From assembly GCA_020064725.1 (NCBI GenBank), contig JAGTWJ010000008.1, forward strand, positions 1,488,001 to 1,552,000: a DNA stretch of 64,000 nt, written 5' to 3'. The notes beneath the pieces were generated by a model that worked only from the letters and a program-made list of their open reading frames with translations, was not told where the DNA came from and did no database searches. Numbering within the stretch: position 1 is the first letter of the stretch; the number at the start of each line of letters is the position of its first letter. Origin of the DNA: Drechslerella dactyloides (lineage: Eukaryota > Ascomycota > Orbiliomycetes > Orbiliales > Orbiliaceae). Shown piece after piece: positions 36,837-46,054 of this stretch. A program made the position numbers and the translations under genes.

Positions 36837-37293
36837 ATGAATGGTACGTTGAACACGAAGGACCTCGATATTTGCGTTCCTAGTGCTGATACAGCTTCTT
36901 GACAAACATGCAGGCAAACCCGCCTCCCGCGTCACAATCACCTTCAAGAACACCACCTCTTGGCCGCTAACTCTCAGCGACATGCGCAATCAATCCGGCG
37001 CCTCTTGGTCCAGTTATCTCCCGCAGGTGATCGACCCGCAGTCTAAAGGCACCTGGTCCGAGACCATGAATGCTGCTACGGACGACGTCCACGGATACGG
37101 CGAGTACAGTCTCTGCGATGGCAATAATATACTCGAGATAAAGCTCTTGTGGCTAGGCCCCAATCCATCAGGCGGGAGGAGCGCGAGTTACAAGTGGGAG
37201 ATGGAGGGGGACGAGACGGGAAAGTACAAGATCACGAATAAGGTGGATAAGGGAGCTGATTCCAATGTCACCTTCACCCTTGCCGCGCGGTGA
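36837..37293 (+). CDS. Small cytosolic protein of unknown family, 128 residues
   Basis: Two exons: a 7-base first exon, 36837-36843 (ATGAATG), then 36914-37293. The 70-base intron has GTACGT, a GCTGAT branch site and CAG. The phases agree and give MNGKPASRVTITFKNTTSWP as the N-terminus. The protein is predicted all-beta, with alternating hydrophobic strands (SRVTITFKN, NILEIKLLWLG, NVTFTLAAR) and many Thr, Ser, Gly and Asn residues. It has no signal peptide, one cysteine and no membrane segment. It resembles small fungal beta-sandwich proteins in size and texture, but I cannot place it in a family. A strong TATA box precedes it. The HNH-like gene starts 323 bases downstream on the same strand. 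Confidence 0.7.
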
Positions 37294-37508
37294 GTGGCAT
37301 AGCGTCATATTAACGTTTTTGTCTGAGCAAATATAAATATTTAAAATGTTAAAAGCCTACCTGGATAGTTGGCAGATTTCTCGTGGATATAGATATACTA
37401 CACAGTGTCACTTTACAGAGCATATTATGTATATCATTCAACAGACCACAATGCCTTGAGGCGTTTTCGGACTCACACATTATAGGTGGTCACTTGCCCT
37501 GTGCTGCG

Positions 37509-37518
37509 TATATAAAAG
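37509..37518 (+). promoter_or_regulatory. TATA box of the HNH-like gene
   Basis: TATATAAAAG, about 98 bases before the ATG at 37617. It resembles the element before the small upstream gene in sequence and spacing, so the two plus-strand genes may be expressed under similar conditions. Confidence 0.5.
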
Positions 37519-37616
37519 GCCTCCCTGGCTCACTTTACCTCAGCCTGTCATGTCCTGACATACAATTCGAAATTAAAACTCGCACCGTTATCGACGATAT
37601 TTACTTTTCCAACATC

Positions 37617-38932
37617 ATGGGAAAGTTTGATAATCCGTTCGCCCCAGCGGGGGACCGACATCCCTGGGAGCGCGATATGGCGCTCCAGCACCTTCAGTCT
37701 ATCCCGGAGTTCCAAGTCGGCTGGTTCGATAGGGGCATCATCCGGGCGGTGCTGCTCGCCTCTCCGAACCTGGCCCTTCTCCAGAAGATCGCCAAGTTCG
37801 ACTATGGAACACTGAAGGATCTGGCGAGCCTCTCTCTCTTCGCTCTGAAGAGCATAACGAGCTATTATCAGCATCCTCGTTGTGTATATATGCCGCCAGA
37901 AGACTTACAGTACTTTGAGGACCTCTATGACCAACTTGACGACAAACTAGGTAAATTTCCATCCTTCCTATCAAACAGGTTATATTCTTTTCAGCTGCTG
38001 ACGAGTGCATGTATGCGACCCTTGAAATAGGCCTCAAGATTACAAGTTCCTTGGGAATAGAACAAGTATTCCCTGTCGCGCCTCGAGGAGAAAACCCCGC
38101 GTGTCCCCAGCGCCACCTTGCAACCAGCCAGCAACGGCAGGAATGCCGCTGTCTTGTCACTGGATCCAACGTCTGCAGGGTGGGTCGGCCGGATGACCTT
38201 TGGAGAACTTGTTACATCTTCCCTAACGAGCTCCTCGATCCCACACCTCTGAGCGCGGTCGTTTGGCGCTTCGTCGTCGTATTCTACGGCGAGGCTATCC
38301 GTGACACCCTGGTCAACGAGATCTTCTCCGAGGAACACGGCGTCCATAGCACGGCCAATAAACTAGTTCTCGAAGAGGCTCTCCATTACCGGTTCAACGC
38401 AGGGCAGATCCGCATCGTTTCCCGCGTGGAACCCGATGGAGACCTCAGAGGACGGTATATGGACGTCGAGTACCGTGACTGCAACCCGCGGATATTCGAT
38501 AGGCCGCTGTTCACATTCGGCACCTATCGACCGAAGGACCCCGGGAAACAGCACGAGTACGACAGCGACGGATTTCCATCCTGTCGCATCCTACAAGAAG
38601 AGGCCAGGGAGGTGGGCGGAGAAGAAATCATCCGCGCTACGACACGGTTCCCGGATACCCTTCCGCTGCCGTCTGCAACCTTGCTGTTCTGGCATGCCAG
38701 CATCTTCGATTTGCTGGCTGATCCGGGAGTACGGTTTCGAAGGCCGAAGCCGAGTTCTGGGCACCGGGACTTCGGCCGTACCGAAGACGTACATCCCACA
38801 GCTGCAGACAAGGAGCAAGCCAATCAGTTCTTCCGAGGTGTACATCAGTGGAGAGAGCTGCGTCGCAACATCAACGAGCGGGACTACCGTTGCCACAAGC
38901 GGGGATACTACTACGGAGAATCTCGCCGTTGA
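37617..38932 (+). CDS. HNH_2-like protein with an altered active site
   Basis: Two exons, 37617-37950 and 37995-38932, separated by a 44-base intron (GTAAAT...TTTTCAG), give 423 residues. The start follows AACATCATGG. The open frame reaches further upstream, but TATA and leader sequence lie there. The centre (about residues 150-270) follows the fungal HNH_2 layout. A CLVTG motif is followed by TCYIFPNELL where the family has C-H-I-x-P, and then NKLVLEEALHYRFNAGQIRI in place of the N-x-I-x-L...H..wd.G box. The first histidine is replaced by tyrosine and the second box lacks its Asp, so nuclease activity is doubtful. The C-terminus is basic (RRNINERDYRCHKRGYYYG). Such proteins are common in moulds with unknown roles. 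The family call rests on the motif pattern. Confidence 0.7.
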
Positions 38933-39802
38933 AGCTGCGAGCTCAAAAGGGATTTCTGGCTGCGGTTTGTTCTGCTGTTGCGGGCGACGTTCGTGCCCCC
39001 CTGGCGCTCTGGGTAGACTGGGTTTCTTGCATTCTTTCAAATTTTTACACGCATACTTTCTGCGAGTTCTGTTTGTCTTCATCACAATTTATACGTTAGC
39101 ATTACAAGCGCCTTTTCATGATCACAGTGAGATAAATATAGAGCTATAGAGTATATATTTAATTCGCGTCCTTCGTGTATACTGCATCCAGACATCATAA
39201 CGCATCAGTCATTGCCTAGACGGTAAGCATGCGCATACATATGCGCCTGAGCTCGAGCTGCAAAATTAAAATGGCTACAACCTCTACCGATCGACCTACT
39301 ATTCGCGAAGTTTTGAGTTAACATCGTGTTGACGTTGCATTTCTACCCTGGGCCCTGTTGACACATGATGAGCGCATCCGTCCTTGCTTGTGATCCTTTG
39401 ACGCGACCTCTGTCTTCGTATCAACCTGCCTCGGTCAGCAGCGCACTTCCGGGCCTGCTTGTTCCACTTGCAGCCCAACTGCTAGCTGGCCGAGACTCCG
39501 CAGTTCCAGGCCAGGATCCTTACCGTCGCCAGCCAAAAATTACAACATATCTCAACGCATTTTTGATCAAATTGACCTTCGCCTTTAAATTTCTCCACGA
39601 CTACAAATGCAAATACAAAAAACAAATGCAACGAATAATAGATACATTCACGTACGATGGATTTGCAGGCTACTAGAAAATATAAGCTGGAAAGCTAAAA
39701 TAACACAAGAGTATCATGATCTGGCGATTCAAATAGAACCGGAGCTATATCCAGATATCTAGTATACGCATCCAGGAATCACATAAACATATCGAAGGTA
39801 TA
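38933..39802. other. Intergenic region
   Basis: No supported gene. An open frame overlapping the end of the HNH-like gene runs to 39149 and carries a Cys-rich, hydrophobic tail. It is a shadow of the coding frame followed by chance codons. A 103-codon frame at 39365-39676 has no coding signature. Confidence 0.55.
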
Positions 39803-40756
39803 ATGTCCGCCACTGTCGACCTCCCCTCGCGAACTCTGCTCACCGCCCTCTTCGACGCCATTGCCGCCATCCCCCCGCAGCCACAAGCCCCTCCGCCACC
39901 GCCGTCCCGGCGCAGCCTCCCGCCGCCGAACCCGCTGCGCAACTTGTCGCCACACTCTCGCAACCTCTTCCTAACAGCACACTGCCTTCTGCCTGCCACC
40001 TTTCTGGAAGCCCTCAACCTCCTCGAAAAATCTCTCGTCGTCCGCTACTCCACCACCGCCGACATTCCCCCAACTCTTCCACAAGTCTACTATATCCGCT
40101 CCAACCCGCCGCCACCGGAATCCCTCGTCATCCCCGGACCGAACTTCACGGCGACCACATCGAAACCAAAGAACAACAGTGCGAAATCCTACATTTACGA
40201 AGTCCGACCGGCGGCATGGAACTGTACGTGTATCGCGTTCACCTTGGCTGCATATCAGCGGCATACGCTTCTACACAACCAGAATAAGGGGTACGGGTAC
40301 AATCCTAGCCCCATCGACGCATTCGACGACGAAGACGACAACTCAGCGGACGTCGAGACCGCCGATGGGAATATTGCAATCGGCGAAACCGGCGGAGATA
40401 ACAGCGATGCTGCCGAAGATGAAATCGAAGCGACCGGCGACACGGACGATGGAGCTAAAGACGATGGAAAGGAGAATACAGTATCGCAGTTACCTGCAGA
40501 AGATGACACGGGCAGCGTGGAGTCTGAAGAATATCTTGATGAAGTAGGCGACGAAAACGTCTGGTACGGCGGCGTGCATACGCTGTATGGCACCGCAGCT
40601 AAGAGCCGGGGCAGGAAAAGCGGCACAGTGCCGGTGTGTAAGCATTTGTTGGCAGCGGTGCTAGCGGAGCGGTGCGCGAGTCTATTCGGGGAGTATGTGA
40701 TCGAGAAGGTCGTGAGCGCGGACGAGATGGCAGAGATGGCGGTGCTCTGGGATTGA
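39803..40756 (+). CDS. SWIM-motif zinc protein with a long acidic insert
   Basis: Single exon, 317 residues. The zinc pattern C-x-C...C-x-H is seen at C141, C143 (WNCTCIAFTLAAYQRH) and C279, H281 (VPVCKHLLAAVL), which defines a SWIM domain. This is the mark of Shu2/Sws1-like proteins that help Rad51 paralogues in homologous recombination. The fungal Sws1 group is the best guess because of small size, a helical N-terminus and the CKHLLAA ending. The two ligand pairs are 135 residues apart, split by a strongly acidic, Asp/Glu/Gly-rich insert (about residues 174-252). The N-terminus has a run of prolines (residues 25-43). Orthology to Shu2/Sws1 is inference. Confidence 0.75.
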   Translation: MSATVDLPSRTLLTALFDAIAAIPPQPQAPPPPPSRRSLPPPNPLRNLSPHSRNLFLTAHCLLPATFLEALNLLEKSLVVRYSTTADIPPTLPQVYYIRSNPPPPESLVIPGPNFTATTSKPKNNSAKSYIYEVRPAAWNCTCIAFTLAAYQRHTLLHNQNKGYGYNPSPIDAFDDEDDNSADVETADGNIAIGETGGDNSDAAEDEIEATGDTDDGAKDDGKENTVSQLPAEDDTGSVESEEYLDEVGDENVWYGGVHTLYGTAAKSRGRKSGTVPVCKHLLAAVLAERCASLFGEYVIEKVVSADEMAEMAVLWD

Positions 40757-41404
40757 TCTCGACATTTTGCAGTACTCTATGGCAATATACCACGCATTAC
40801 TTCATACAAGCTACCGATGATTTATGATGAATAGTGTCTACAATTTGCACTGAATGAATCCACAATAATTCTATTGATTGATATATAATCCCATGAGCGA
40901 TAGAATATTACTAGCAATAGGTTAAATAAATGTCGGAATCACTCGAGGCTGAATACCACAACCGGTAAACTTCCAGATACAGATCCCACACACCCGCCGC
41001 CTCCGCGCGCCCACGCCTCTTTTTAAGGAGACTGCAGACAGGAGGCGGCATGGCGTGCCACGAAGGCTTGCTCTCCCATCCATGCTAGAACATCCGGTCC
41101 ATTATCCTCTTCTGCTGTTACGCAGTCGAGGATAGGGAAGGATGCTGTAAACAAAATTCGAAAGATGGTGGTCGGTGATCAAGGCCGTATTCGGCGTCGT
41201 TAGAAAAGACTAGAGGGACTCGGGACACAGGAGAAGATATTCATTGCATTCTAGGAACAGCCTCTAGATGAAGAAAAGTATCCAGGTATTCGATGCGCTT
41301 GTCTATAAATGAGGATGTATGAAGATACCTGAGATGGCACGAACTTGCCGAGGAAGATCGTGCGTTCGCAGGATGAGAGAATATTCCGGTGTATCCGTCG
41401 CGGA
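40757..41404. other. Intergenic region between convergent genes
   Basis: Holds the 3' ends of the SWIM gene (plus) and the cytochrome b5 gene (minus). Nothing further is recognised. Confidence 0.6.
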
Positions 41405-41813
41405 TTACAGCTTGGCTTCCTCCTTCAGCGTGCCGACTTGCAGCTTGGGCGCATACTTTTTCAGCACGCCGTCGTTATGGTACTGTAATCGCAGATACAA
41501 CGTCAGCAGGCTTGTAAGAGAGGGCATCGGTATCATAACCAGCGACTTGCGCCACGTGCTTACCTTCCAGAACTGCCTCGTCGCATCTTTGCCAGCGACG
41601 CGCGCGAGGATCTTTTTACCACCCGGGTGCTCGTCGACGAAATCTAAGCGACGATGTTAGAGAGCGTCCCACCGGCCAGTCCTACTCGGCTGAGGAAGCG
41701 AAGGGCAACGTACTTGTGACGTCGTACACGCCGGTGTCGATGATGATGTACAGACCCTGCTCCGGGGTCTTGTGCTGGGCGACGTCGGACGCGGTGAACT
41801 GCTTGTCGGCCAT
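41405..41813 (-). CDS. Small soluble cytochrome b5
   Basis: Three exons on the minus strand, 41714-41813, 41564-41643 and 41405-41482, encode 85 residues that are just one haem-binding domain. The HPGG motif ([12 protein letters not shown], axial His39) and the second axial His62 in FWKYH are both present, with normal spacing. [11 protein letters not shown] forms the second strand. There is no signal peptide and no C-terminal membrane helix, which ER cytochrome b5 would carry as a tail anchor of some 30 residues. It is therefore a free one-electron carrier in the cytosol, or acts with a partner oxidoreductase. The third exon ends after LKEEAKL. An additional distal exon is possible but not needed. 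Confidence 0.9.
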
Positions 41814-42190
41814 GGTGACGATGTGGTGATTTCGGTGACGGTATCAGGAGAACGAATGTCAAGGAGGATTGTAAGTAGATGCGTCAGGTCGGCGGCGGCA
41901 GTGGTAGCGGGAGAAAGGCATCGTTCCCATCTGGCACGAGGACGATGGCTGGGTTTTGTTATGCGCAGGCGCAAGACTTTTTTCAGGTTCGAGTTACCGA
42001 GGTTGAAATGCGCCGGGGTCGTTAGGTCATCTGGGTGCGCGGCCAATAGGAACGCAGGTGTTGGAAACGGCGCTGCCGAGGTCTTGGCCCGTCACGGTCA
42101 ACGCAGAGCAGCGTTGTAAACCAAGTCGGCGTTTGGCCGCGTTGACGATGCTTTTGTCGTCGGTGTCCAGCTTGCAAGCGGAAGTGCTGA
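41814..42190. other. Short intergenic region
   Basis: Lies between the cytochrome b5 start and the 3' end of the next F-box gene. It should contain the cytochrome b5 promoter. Open frames overlapping it are extensions of neighbouring coding sequence. Confidence 0.5.
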
Positions 42191-43069
42191 CTATGAGGTA
42201 AGCTTCCACTCTCTCCCGTTCGCCCATTGAACTCTTGTTATCTTGAGGCAGAGTATCGATACTACTGGCAGAGATTGCTTTTGCAGTACCAGACAGGCTT
42301 CCATATCCATCACCGTGAAGTTGGCGAGGAATCCGGAACGGCCCCAAGCATAACGTGCAATGACGGTGATAAAGTCCGCCAGTGACATGTCCAAGAGTAG
42401 CGCTGCGTTCCCTTGAATCCAGAAGTCGAACGGCTGGATGATTGGCGCGCCCGGGAAAAGGCATATTATCTGGAAATAAACACCATTCCACTCCTTGGGC
42501 AGCGCTCCACGTGGATACTTTGCCCGGTGTGGGCGAAAACACACGGGTTCACTAAGGGCCCCTTGAATATCAAAGGGAGCTGACGAAGTCTCCCATGGCA
42601 TGAGAGAGCCCGGTGGTGCTGCGGCGTTTAAATTCCCCGGGGGACGAATCTCAGCCGACGTGACCGTGTATACATCCGGGAGATTTGGGTCGGCAGGTCT
42701 GTCCCGGACGACCGAGAACTTGGAAACGGTCGCGCTGCCGTCTTTGTTGAAGAAGATGTCCAAAAACCGGGGCTGCAAGCCGCGCATGTACATGTACCGC
42801 TTCGCTCTCACGCCGTCCCGGTCGAGGATATCTCGCCACTGCCGGCAGACCCCCCGATAGAACGGCCGCGCCTCCCACATCAAATGCGAAAAGATTTCCA
42901 TGCATATCTCTGGGATTGCGAGTGCACGGTGAGCTTGAAGGGGCGGTTGGAGAGAGGCCCCCGGATGGGCGGCGGATCCATCGCCCTTACGCTCTGGCTC
43001 GAGACCGTCGGCTTCCGCCTTCGCGCGCTGAAAGAGTGACGCACCAAACGAGCGTGTAGATGTGAACAT
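42191..43069 (-). CDS. F-box protein, 292 residues
   Basis: Single exon. The F-box-like region is near residues 47-90: LAIPEICMEIFSHL, then CRQWRDILDRD, then KRYMYMRG. The rest has the layout seen in the F-box gene at 53399: a short beta-rich middle, then a C-terminal closing motif RVQWANGREWKL that resembles RSVEWEDGRKAEG there. The two are probably distant members of one expanded mould family. An alternative reading splices out a 56-base GT...AG segment near 42229-42284 and continues in another frame to 42027. I prefer the unspliced version because it keeps the family's W.xGR ending. The substrate is unknown. Confidence 0.75.
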   Translation of the reverse strand: MFTSTRSFGASLFQRAKAEADGLEPERKGDGSAAHPGASLQPPLQAHRALAIPEICMEIFSHLMWEARPFYRGVCRQWRDILDRDGVRAKRYMYMRGLQPRFLDIFFNKDGSATVSKFSVVRDRPADPNLPDVYTVTSAEIRPPGNLNAAAPPGSLMPWETSSAPFDIQGALSEPVCFRPHRAKYPRGALPKEWNGVYFQIICLFPGAPIIQPFDFWIQGNAALLLDMSLADFITVIARYAWGRSGFLANFTVMDMEACLVLQKQSLPVVSILCLKITRVQWANGREWKLTS

Positions 43070-43921
43070 TTTTGCGATGTTGGAAAAGGCTCCAAAGGGA
43101 AAATGTTTGAACAGGAATCTTTAGATTGTATCCAATGAAGAAAGTTTAGGTAGGGTTTTTGAACATCAGAATGGGAGGAATCATTCTCTTGAAATAGTAT
43201 TAATTAATCGGAAAGAACAGATCTGAGCCCTAGGGCATCTTGCTGTCGACATGTGCTTATAGGGCGCGCCATGTGGAATACTGAGCGCGATATTTAGTAA
43301 TCGTCGGAAAATTATTCGCACAGCATCCTTCGTGCTCAAGGCGCTGGATGTGTATATCATGCTCGTGAGCTCAATATCACGTGGAGCACGCGCGTACAAG
43401 CACAAATTCAGAAGCATGTAGTCAATTGTGAAGTACGCTGCCTAAAGTGTACTAAGCGAAGTATTATATCACAATTTAACTTGGGACTGGTTGATCGTAA
43501 CATGTCGGGCTGTACTTCATAGATATGCATTATATGTTCCTGCTTAATGCTCCTCAAATAGATACCTAAATAGCTAAAGGTTCCTTATCGGATTAACTAT
43601 AAGGTTAAACGAATCGGAGAATGCACGTGAGCTCAGCTCACCAATAACTGGCCTACTCGGACCCTATGTTAGAGTGGGGTAAATTGGGTGTTCTCATGCT
43701 TCTAAAGAGCTCAAAAGTGGACCGACCATATATTATTATAGTGCAACTGCATGCACGTTTCTGCGGATCTGTGCATAACTTGCAACGTAAATCCTAGTCA
43801 CCTACTCCCTCTTACCACGGTATCACTGTTGTCTTTCCGACGGATGAGCCAGTAGATCAGGCACCGACAGAGCGGATTCAGGCGCTCCGTTCGTGAATTC
43901 CACTCGAACCTAGTCTCGGAG
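43070..43921. other. Intergenic region
   Basis: AT-rich with no supported gene. It probably carries the promoter of the F-box gene on the minus strand. Confidence 0.5.
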
Positions 43922-44365
43922 CTAAGCGCAAACCGAGTCCCGGGTTGCAACAGTCCGTGCTGTAGCGTATCGTGTTGTGGTGACGCGCCGTTCATGAATT
44001 CGGCGGCCCGACAGACCGGGCGGACCCACCTTTTTTGGCTTGTCCGCTATATTCGAAACAGCCGCAGCCGCAAAACAACGAGTCGAGAATGTATTGGCAT
44101 TTTGGTCCAGCATGCATGAATAGTTCTGGACGCGAGCGTGGTTCGCTTCGTGATGTCGTGGAACTACGGAACCGAAAAGTGCGGGACGAGTGAGAGGCAT
44201 TTCAGTGTTCCAATACAACGAAGCTACATGGCATTGAAGGCTTGATGAGATTCTGAATGCCTCTTTAAGTAATTTTCGACGTTCTGCCGGTGTGCCATTT
44301 CCAGAAAACTCAATTGGGCTTGGTAAACGTTTTGGTTGAAAGAAGTATTTTTTTTTTGGAGGCAT
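43922..44365 (-). CDS. Doubtful small basic protein, 147 codons
   Basis: Starts with ATG and has a lysine-rich N-terminus (MPPKKKYFFQPKRLPSPIEF), reading as plausible protein for roughly the first 110 codons. The last part becomes Arg/Thr-rich and looks like chance sequence, so a splice site near PKK (about 44030) or decay is possible. No family is recognised. Confidence 0.35.
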   Translation of the reverse strand: MPPKKKYFFQPKRLPSPIEFSGNGTPAERRKLLKEAFRISSSLQCHVASLYWNTEMPLTRPALFGSVVPRHHEANHARVQNYSCMLDQNANTFSTRCFAAAAVSNIADKPKKVGPPGLSGRRIHERRVTTTRYATARTVATRDSVCA

Positions 44366-44516
44366 ACGTGTACAATGCTACTGGGAGAGGATTTATTCAG
44401 TTGATGAAATGATAATTATATTCAACTTGCATGTGCAACTATATCTATTATATTCGGAATAGCAATCGAACCATGGTACCATGTATATATGTATACATAT
44501 ATACTACAGGATTGAA

Positions 44517-46054
44517 TTATCTTTGGTTTCCAACAGAGGCCAACCATCCGCTGAACATCTGACCCAAGGCTTCTGGGTTGTACCATGAAACTTCATGGCC
44601 AGCATCGACAATGCGGGTCAACTTCAAGCCATTCGCACTCTTGGTCCGACCGACTTTCTGCCCATTAACAATGAAGTCTTCCCATTTAGCATTTCGGAAA
44701 GCTTCTTTTCCGGGCCATTCCATATTCTCCAGAGTTTCTTGGTTTCCAGTGAGCGGGACAAGGTAGTCCGCATCACCACCATAAACAAAGACTGGCATTT
44801 TGGCCAGGATTTCGGGGATAAACTCATGATACGGCTTGAACGCGTCCAAAGTCCGGTCGAAATCAGCTCGAGCGGTATTGCCCCCACAGCTGTCGTACTT
44901 AAAGTTGGCTGGAAGCTTCTCAACACCGAGCGCTGGAAGAAGAGTCTTTTGGTTGTTGTTGACGTATGCGTCGATACCCAAGTCGGCCGGGTCGCAGATA
45001 GCTCCGGGAGAACCACAGCGCTTGCGGATATCGTAAAAGCTGAAGCCGGATCCGCCGTAGGGTCCCAGTAGTTCCCTATAGCAGAAATTGGCAGCCTCCT
45101 TACAAGCACCTTGGGAAGTTGTAAAGCACGCATCGTTCCGCGAGTTGCAGGACTTGATATTGGATGCTTTATTGCAGGAATCGACAAGTGTAGTGCAATT
45201 GCTGATGCTGCTCTCCATCTTCGCACAAGTAGTGGTATTGAGGACGGCAGGGAAGCCGGCTTTCCCACACGCCATCTTTTGATACTGTGGGAATGCTGTG
45301 CTTTTGTCCATCTGCCCGCTGCCAATCAGGATAGATTTCAAATCGATCTTGATATCGTTACGGTTCATGATTTCCCGGGCGACTGGAAGGATAAATTGAC
45401 CGCCGTAAGACTCTCCGGCAATGTGGAGCTGATGGCTGGCAAAATCGGGGAATTTCTGAAAGAAACCTTTCAGAAAGGTGTAGACGTCCTTAGCCGCATC
45501 GACGGAATTATCCGTGGGCTTTGATGTGTGGGAAAACCCTGTGCCAGCAGGTTGATCGATGAATATAACGGAAGCGTTATTGTTCCAAGAGAATGGATTT
45601 CTTGACAGTTGTCCATTCTTGACGAATGAAGGACCCTGGGAGAAAACTCCCAGAAGGCTACTGCAGCCGGGGCCTCCGGTGAGGTACAGCACAAGTGGGT
45701 CCTTCGCGGGATTGGAACGAGACTTAAAGAACCCTATTGTATCATTCCTCAGGAATAAGCTTCAGAACATCTCGGAGGGGCGGTTGGTACGCGAGGGAAC
45801 TTACAGTACCACATATGCTTATCATTCTGGTTATCATCGATGTATCCGCTAAACTGTTCAACTCCCGGATCCAGCCCCAATTTCGAGGTATCGAAAGTTC
45901 TCTCGGGGAGGGTGCCATTTAAAGCTGCCCTCCTGAAAGTGTCCCTACTGGCATGTCGAATGCTTGAATCTGAGATGCCGGCGTTAAATGGGCCAGACGG
46001 GAGAGCATTGGCCAGACCTAAGCAAAGAGCGATAGCTAGAAAATTGCGTTTCAT
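44517..46054 (-). CDS. Secreted serine carboxypeptidase, family S10
   Basis: Two exons, 45805-46054 and 44517-45733, with a 71-base intron, encode 488 residues. The N-terminus [20 protein letters not shown] is a clear signal peptide. The alpha/beta-hydrolase fold carries the S10 marks: [13 protein letters not shown] (oxyanion hole), AGESYGG with Ser192, [10 protein letters not shown] with the Asp (D404 or D406) and DAGHEVSW with His463. Several NxS/T sites occur. The insert between the two halves is rich in cysteines (nine between residues 239 and 301), so it must be disulphide-linked. The enzyme removes C-terminal residues from peptides outside the cell or in the vacuole. It looks closer to secreted carboxypeptidase S1-like mould enzymes than to vacuolar CPY. 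It diverges from the mannanase gene 2.2 kb away. Confidence 0.94.

Noticed and set aside
38436..39149. Plus-strand frame of 237 codons overlapping the HNH-like gene
   Set aside because: It is the +1 shadow of the coding frame, with a Cys-rich chance tail and no start context.
42027..42230. Alternative last exon of the F-box gene at 42191
   Set aside because: It is possible by splice signals, but it loses the W.xGR ending shared with the related F-box gene, and the added frame has no family likeness.
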